From contig CAVERI010000003.1 in the NCBI GenBank assembly GCA_963618055.1, positions 1 through 64,000 on the forward strand: 64,000 nucleotides of DNA, read 5' to 3'. This document shows, one piece after another, positions 60,857-64,000 of the stretch. Origin of the DNA: SFHK01 sp963618055 (lineage in GTDB: Bacteria > Bacillota > Clostridia > Christensenellales > Aristaeellaceae). The translations under genes were made by a program, and so were the position numbers. Numbering within the stretch: position 1 is the first letter of the stretch; the number at the start of each line of letters is the position of its first letter. A model generated the notes under the pieces. It saw nothing but the letters and a program-made list of their open reading frames with translations, searched no databases and was not told the DNA's origin.

Positions 60857-60885
60857 TTGCATTTGGCAAAGAATTCGGTTATAAT
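60857..60885 (+). promoter_or_regulatory. Promoter of the alpha-L-fucosidase gene
   Basis: TTGCAT (60857-60862) and TATAAT (60880-60885) are spaced by 17 bases. The predicted start near 60892 excludes an in-frame ATG at 60884 as initiation codon. Confidence 0.78.
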
Positions 60886-60916
60886 GGTGGAGAAAAGCAA
60901 CAGGGAGGTGTCTTTC

Positions 60917-62236
60917 TTGTCCAGCTACGTAACCCGCAAAACGCCCGGAGATACGTCGTGGTTCACCGCGTCCCGCTTTGGCATGTTCATTCACTGGGGT
61001 CTGTATGCCATGCCCGCCCGTCACGAATGGGTGAAACACCATGAGAGAATCCCCGAGGAAAAGTACGATAAGTATTTCAAGTATTTTGATCCCGATCTGT
61101 ACGACCCGCGCGACTGGGCGCGCCGCGCCAAGGCCGCCGGCATGAAGTACGCCGTGCTGACGACGAAGCATCACGAGGGCTTCTGCATGTTCGACAGCCA
61201 GTACACCGACTACAAGTGCACCAACACGCCCGCCGGGCGCGATCTGGTTCGCGAATATGTGGACGCGTTCCGCGCCGAGGGGCTTCATGTGGGCTTCTAT
61301 TATTCGCTGATCGACTGGCATCATCCGTCCTTCCCGATTGACCATCTGCACCCGCGCCGCGACGACGCGAACGCCCGCGAGCTGAACGAGGGGCGCGACA
61401 TGCACGTGTACGCCGAGTACATGCGCAATCAGGTGCGCGAGCTTCTGACGAACTACGGCAAGATCGACATTCTGTGGTTCGATTTCTCCTATCCCACGCA
61501 GACGGAAGGCCCCTACGCCAACGGCTGGATGAAGGGCAAGGGCAAGGATGAATGGGAGGCCGAGGAGCTGATCAAAATGGCGCGCTCCCTGCAGCCCGGC
61601 ATCATCATCGACAACCGCACGGAGCTGGAGCAGGATCTGTGGACGCCGGAGCAGTATCAGCCGCTGGAGTGGATTCGCCACAAGGAAACCGGCGAGCTGG
61701 TGACGTGGGAGGCCTGCCAGACATTCTCCGGCTCGTGGGGCTATTACCGCGACGAAAGCACGTGGAAGTCGCCGGAGATGCTGATTCGCATGCTGGTGAA
61801 CACCGTGGCGCTGGGCGGCAACCTTTTGATGAACGTGGGGCCGACATCGCGCGGCTATATCGACCAGCGCGCCAAGGACGCCTTGAAGGTGTACGAGGAC
61901 TGGATGAGCTACAATTCCCGCTCCATCTACAACTGTACCATGGCGGAGCCGGAATTTAAGGCGCCCGCCGACTGCCGCTTCACGCAGTCCGTGGACGGCA
62001 AGCGCCTGTATGTGCACCTGTTTGCCTATCCCTACGCGCACCTGCAGCTGCGCGGTCTGGCGGGCAAGGTGGACTACGCGCAGTTCCTGCATGACGGAAG
62101 CGAGCTTCTGTTCACCGAGGGCAAGGTCGATCACTTCTCCGAAGGCGCGTCGCAGGCGGAGGATCTGCTGGTTATCAACCTGCCGCCGGTCAAGCCGAAC
62201 GTGGTGGTTCCCGTTATCGAGCTGTTCCTGAAGTAA
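60917..62236 (+). CDS. Alpha-L-fucosidase, GH29
   Basis: A 439-residue cytoplasmic glycosidase without signal peptide. WFTASRFGMFIHWGLYAMPA, HHEGFCMFDSQYTDY, GLHVGFYYSLIDWHHP, the predicted nucleophile Asp in KIDILWFDFSYP and SGSWGYYRDESTWKS followed by GGNLLMNVGP are GH29 hallmarks. It would cleave fucose from imported or host-derived oligosaccharides. The start is TTG at 60917, 6 bases after GGGAGGTG; upstream ATGs precede the predicted transcript. It is divergent from glgB. Confidence 0.94.
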   Translation: MSSYVTRKTPGDTSWFTASRFGMFIHWGLYAMPARHEWVKHHERIPEEKYDKYFKYFDPDLYDPRDWARRAKAAGMKYAVLTTKHHEGFCMFDSQYTDYKCTNTPAGRDLVREYVDAFRAEGLHVGFYYSLIDWHHPSFPIDHLHPRRDDANARELNEGRDMHVYAEYMRNQVRELLTNYGKIDILWFDFSYPTQTEGPYANGWMKGKGKDEWEAEELIKMARSLQPGIIIDNRTELEQDLWTPEQYQPLEWIRHKETGELVTWEACQTFSGSWGYYRDESTWKSPEMLIRMLVNTVALGGNLLMNVGPTSRGYIDQRAKDALKVYEDWMSYNSRSIYNCTMAEPEFKAPADCRFTQSVDGKRLYVHLFAYPYAHLQLRGLAGKVDYAQFLHDGSELLFTEGKVDHFSEGASQAEDLLVINLPPVKPNVVVPVIELFLK

Positions 62237-62254
62237 TTTTTGAAAAACAATCTC

Positions 62255-62300
62255 TCGGGGCGCTTTCCGCAAGGAGGGCGTCCCGAATTTAATCTTGTTT
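62255..62300 (+). terminator. Terminator of the fucosidase gene
   Basis: A 14-base-pair stem with some G-U pairs (62255-62268 with 62273-62286), closed by a GCAA tetraloop, is followed by an imperfect T-rich tail. Confidence 0.7.
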
Positions 62301-62340
62301 CAGTCAATGATTGCTTGATTTTCAAACAAGGAATTGATAA

Positions 62341-62369
62341 TTGATCTCGCGGGAAATCCTTGCTATACT
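62341..62369 (+). promoter_or_regulatory. Promoter of the XRE regulator gene
   Basis: TTGATC (62341-62346) and TATACT (62364-62369) are spaced by 17 bases. Confidence 0.68.
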
Positions 62370-62409
62370 ATCCTCACACCGATGAACGAAATGCGGGGAG
62401 GATGACTCG

Positions 62410-63576
62410 ATGCAGATCAGGCTTGGAGAGAAAATAAAGGAACTCCGAAAGAGGGACGGCAGAAAGCAGGAAGATCTTGCGCGGGCACTCGGCGTAACCA
62501 GTCAGGCGGTTTCCCGTTGGGAGGCGAACGGCGGCTATCCCGATATGGAGATGATCCCCGCAATCGCGAACTACTTTGGCGTCACGATTGACGAGCTCTT
62601 CGGCTATGAGAGCGACCGCGCCAACAAGGTGAATCGGTATTTTGGCGAGATCATCGAGATGAACCACAGAAACAACGGCGTTGATGCCTGCATGGACGAA
62701 TGCGTTGCGTACGCGAGAGCGTGTCTGGCCGAGTTTCCCGACGATAAAAAGCTGCTGTACGCGCTTGCGACGGTTCTTTTCAACGCGGGATATGTCCGGC
62801 ATGCCGAGCATCATCTGATCGACGCGGATGGATATGATATTTATGACACGCAGCGCCATCGCGGCTATCGCGAGTGGCAGGAAGCAATTAAAATCTATGA
62901 GCGGCTGCTTCCGCTTCTCGAAGCGGGAAGCCTGAGAGACCAAACCGTTCGCGAGCTGCTTCAGCTGTATCTGAACATCGGCGAAAAGGATAGGGCGGAG
63001 GAGATTGTGAAAACGCTTCCCGACATCACTTCCTGCCGAGAGCTGATGGCGATCAGCAGCTGCGACGGCAAGGCTCGCGCGGCCGCGTGCGCGGAGGCGC
63101 TTTTGAAGGTCGTTTCAACGGCCGCTTCCCTTATGATCTCAAGCGTTCTGATCAATCAGGAAACGATCTCGAAAGCGGAAGCGGTGACAATCATCCGAAA
63201 CGCGATCGGACTCTATGAGCTTGTCATGCCCGATGGAAACCTTGGCATTTACCATGCTTCGCTCGTTTGCATGAATCTGTTTTTGTCGGAGCATCTATGG
63301 TGTATCGGAGATCATGACGGCGCGTTTGAAGCGTTGGACAAAGCGCTGGAGCACGCAAAGAAACATGCGATTGCGCACTCGTCAACAGGACAGCATTACA
63401 CCGCGCCCGCCGTAAAGCTCGCCAAAATCGAGGATGGCGAGTTTAGCGAAGCGGGAAATTCTACAAGCCTTCCCGAGGATTGGCCGTGGTGGTCGGTCAA
63501 CGGAAGTGAAAAGGTCAAAGCAGAAATGCAAAAAGACCCTCGTTGGAATGAATGGGTGAAGCGAACGAAAGCATAA
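62410..63576 (+). CDS. XRE-family regulator with C-terminal helical repeat region
   Basis: A 388-residue protein. Residues 1-60 form a Cro/CI helix-turn-helix (LGEKIKELRKRDGRKQEDLA, RALGVTSQAVSRWEANGGYP, IANYFGVTIDELFGY). The rest is helical with TPR-like stretches (KLLYALATVLFNAGYVRHAE, ELLQLYLNIGEKDRAEEIVK). Such proteins often respond to peptides or control nearby operons. The GGGGAGGATGACTCG sequence precedes the ATG at 62410. The target is unknown; a transposase remnant lies downstream. The codon usage seems slightly less GC-rich than its neighbours, a weak hint of transfer. Confidence 0.88.
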   Translation: MQIRLGEKIKELRKRDGRKQEDLARALGVTSQAVSRWEANGGYPDMEMIPAIANYFGVTIDELFGYESDRANKVNRYFGEIIEMNHRNNGVDACMDECVAYARACLAEFPDDKKLLYALATVLFNAGYVRHAEHHLIDADGYDIYDTQRHRGYREWQEAIKIYERLLPLLEAGSLRDQTVRELLQLYLNIGEKDRAEEIVKTLPDITSCRELMAISSCDGKARAAACAEALLKVVSTAASLMISSVLINQETISKAEAVTIIRNAIGLYELVMPDGNLGIYHASLVCMNLFLSEHLWCIGDHDGAFEALDKALEHAKKHAIAHSSTGQHYTAPAVKLAKIEDGEFSEAGNSTSLPEDWPWWSVNGSEKVKAEMQKDPRWNEWVKRTKA

Positions 63577-63587
63577 TCAGAGAAAAC

Positions 63588-63818
63588 TTAGAATTTCAGG
63601 AGCGTTTTCGGGGAGCAATTCGGGAACGCGCCGACGCCGGCGATGTATTTGATGTTGACCGCGAACTGCACATTATAATATCCCGACCTCCATTGTTCAC
63701 GGCGCATTTGATCTTCCTTCATGTGCATGAATGCTGCATCCGGTTCCGCCTTGATGGTTGTGATCTGTTTCGCCGTGCTTTTCCAGAAGCGTCGCGCATG
63801 GATTAAACCGATTCTCAA
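63588..63818 (-). pseudogene. Decayed transposase fragment (IS1182-type)
   Basis: On the minus strand the peptide EPDAAFMHMKEDQMRREQWR followed by SGYYNVQFAVNIKYIAGVGAF resembles the core of IS1182-family DDE transposases (D-ATFM-MKEDHM, then GYNVQ). It has stops or frame changes on both sides, with no intact ends. It is a fragment of about 76 codons, and no terminal repeats were found. The remaining 63819-64000 has no gene, only a promoter-like element and a hairpin. Confidence 0.55.
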
Positions 63819-63858
63819 TGGGTTTCCCTTCTCCGGAGCAAAACGTGAATCGAAACGG

Positions 63859-63887
63859 TTGACAGCCGTTCACGATCCGAATATACT
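63859..63887 (+). promoter_or_regulatory. Promoter-like element near the right edge
   Basis: TTGACA (63859-63864) and TATACT (63882-63887) are spaced by 17 bases. No gene follows inside the window before a hairpin at 63899. Confidence 0.5.
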
Positions 63888-63898
63888 GTCTGTTCAGC

Positions 63899-63939
63899 AA
63901 AAGAGCCGGCGTTTCCTTATTGGATTGGCCGACTCTTTT
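63899..63939. terminator. Hairpin with terminator character near the right edge
   Basis: A 12-position stem with one mismatch (63899-63910 with 63928-63939) is flanked by AAAA and TTTT. It starts about 5 bases after the predicted transcription start of the element at 63859. Confidence 0.6.
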
Positions 63940-64000
63940 CTGTTGATTTTTTGCTCGGCTATTCTCAAAGGTGACTTGCGCAACAGTCCCTTTTTCATGC

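Noticed and set aside
60857..60916. N-terminal extension of the fucosidase from upstream ATGs
   Set aside because: The region is the promoter; the -10 ends at 60885, and the ideal ribosome site serves TTG 60917.

Overview
The window is high-GC DNA (roughly 60% by eye) and reads as a chromosome segment of a Bacillota (class Clostridia) bacterium, probably gut- or rumen-associated. The evidence is the secA-prfB pair, the mnmG-rsmG-noc order, strong Shine-Dalgarno sites, SigA-type promoters (TTGACA-N17-TATAAT), many U-tract terminators, and host-glycan functions (alpha-L-fucosidase, NagA). The exact genus cannot be read from the sequence. Coding density is high and the core genes look intact. 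Two broken spots are visible: a frameshifted WG-repeat region near 24.5-25.8 kb and a decayed transposase at the right edge.

Layout. 0.3-5.4 kb: a small coiled-coil protein, then a MoxR ATPase / DUF58 / transglutaminase operon with overlapping stops and starts. 5.4-11.0 kb: secA, prfB, a DUF1461 membrane protein and tsaD. 11.1-11.4 kb: two minus-strand serine tRNAs (GCT and TGA). 11.5-13.2 kb: an NYN/OST-HTH protein facing a nitroreductase. 13.2-14.6 kb: a cobalamin riboswitch with terminator in front of a corrinoid-type binding protein. 14.6-16.2 kb: a GreA-type factor and an aldo/keto reductase. 16.3-17.9 kb (minus): an ECF sigma factor with a putative anti-sigma partner. 18.0-24.3 kb (minus): an Ig-like/NlpC-P60 lipoprotein, nagA, RNase Z and a large putative carbohydrate-active protein.

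24.4-27.7 kb: two WG-repeat secreted proteins, the first frameshifted, the second fused to a PstS-like binding domain. 27.7-31.5 kb: two Gfo/Idh/MocA oxidoreductases, a P-loop kinase and asparaginase. 31.5-35.0 kb: a heterodimeric ABC exporter. 35.0-42.1 kb: mnmG, rsmG, noc, fhs, glpK and a DUF2087 protein. 42.3-46.8 kb: a sugar ABC importer (minus) divergent from an AraC regulator; the shared region has overlapping promoters and two direct repeats 21 bp apart. 46.8-48.4 kb (minus): a DUF5131 protein and a sugar-isomerase-like TIM barrel. 48.5-55.1 kb: a CAP-domain protein, a large polytopic membrane protein, a MarR regulator and a lipoprotein with nine peptidoglycan-binding repeats. 55.2-58.7 kb: a cysteine-cluster protein divergent from a 56-residue ferredoxin, then a second peptidoglycan-binding protein with an apparently dead NlpC/P60 domain and a TrmN6-like methyltransferase. 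58.7-63.6 kb: a branching enzyme resembling the eukaryotic type, divergent from a GH29 fucosidase, then an XRE regulator. The last 420 bases hold a transposase remnant and an isolated promoter-hairpin unit.

Themes: cell-wall-facing repeat proteins, glycan uptake and turnover, and housekeeping translation genes. The most interesting non-coding signals are the AraC-type operator at 45.8 kb, two divergent promoter pairs that share the 12-mer ACAATTGCATTT with identical geometry (55.8 and 60.85 kb), and a hairpin that buries the ribosome binding site of noc.
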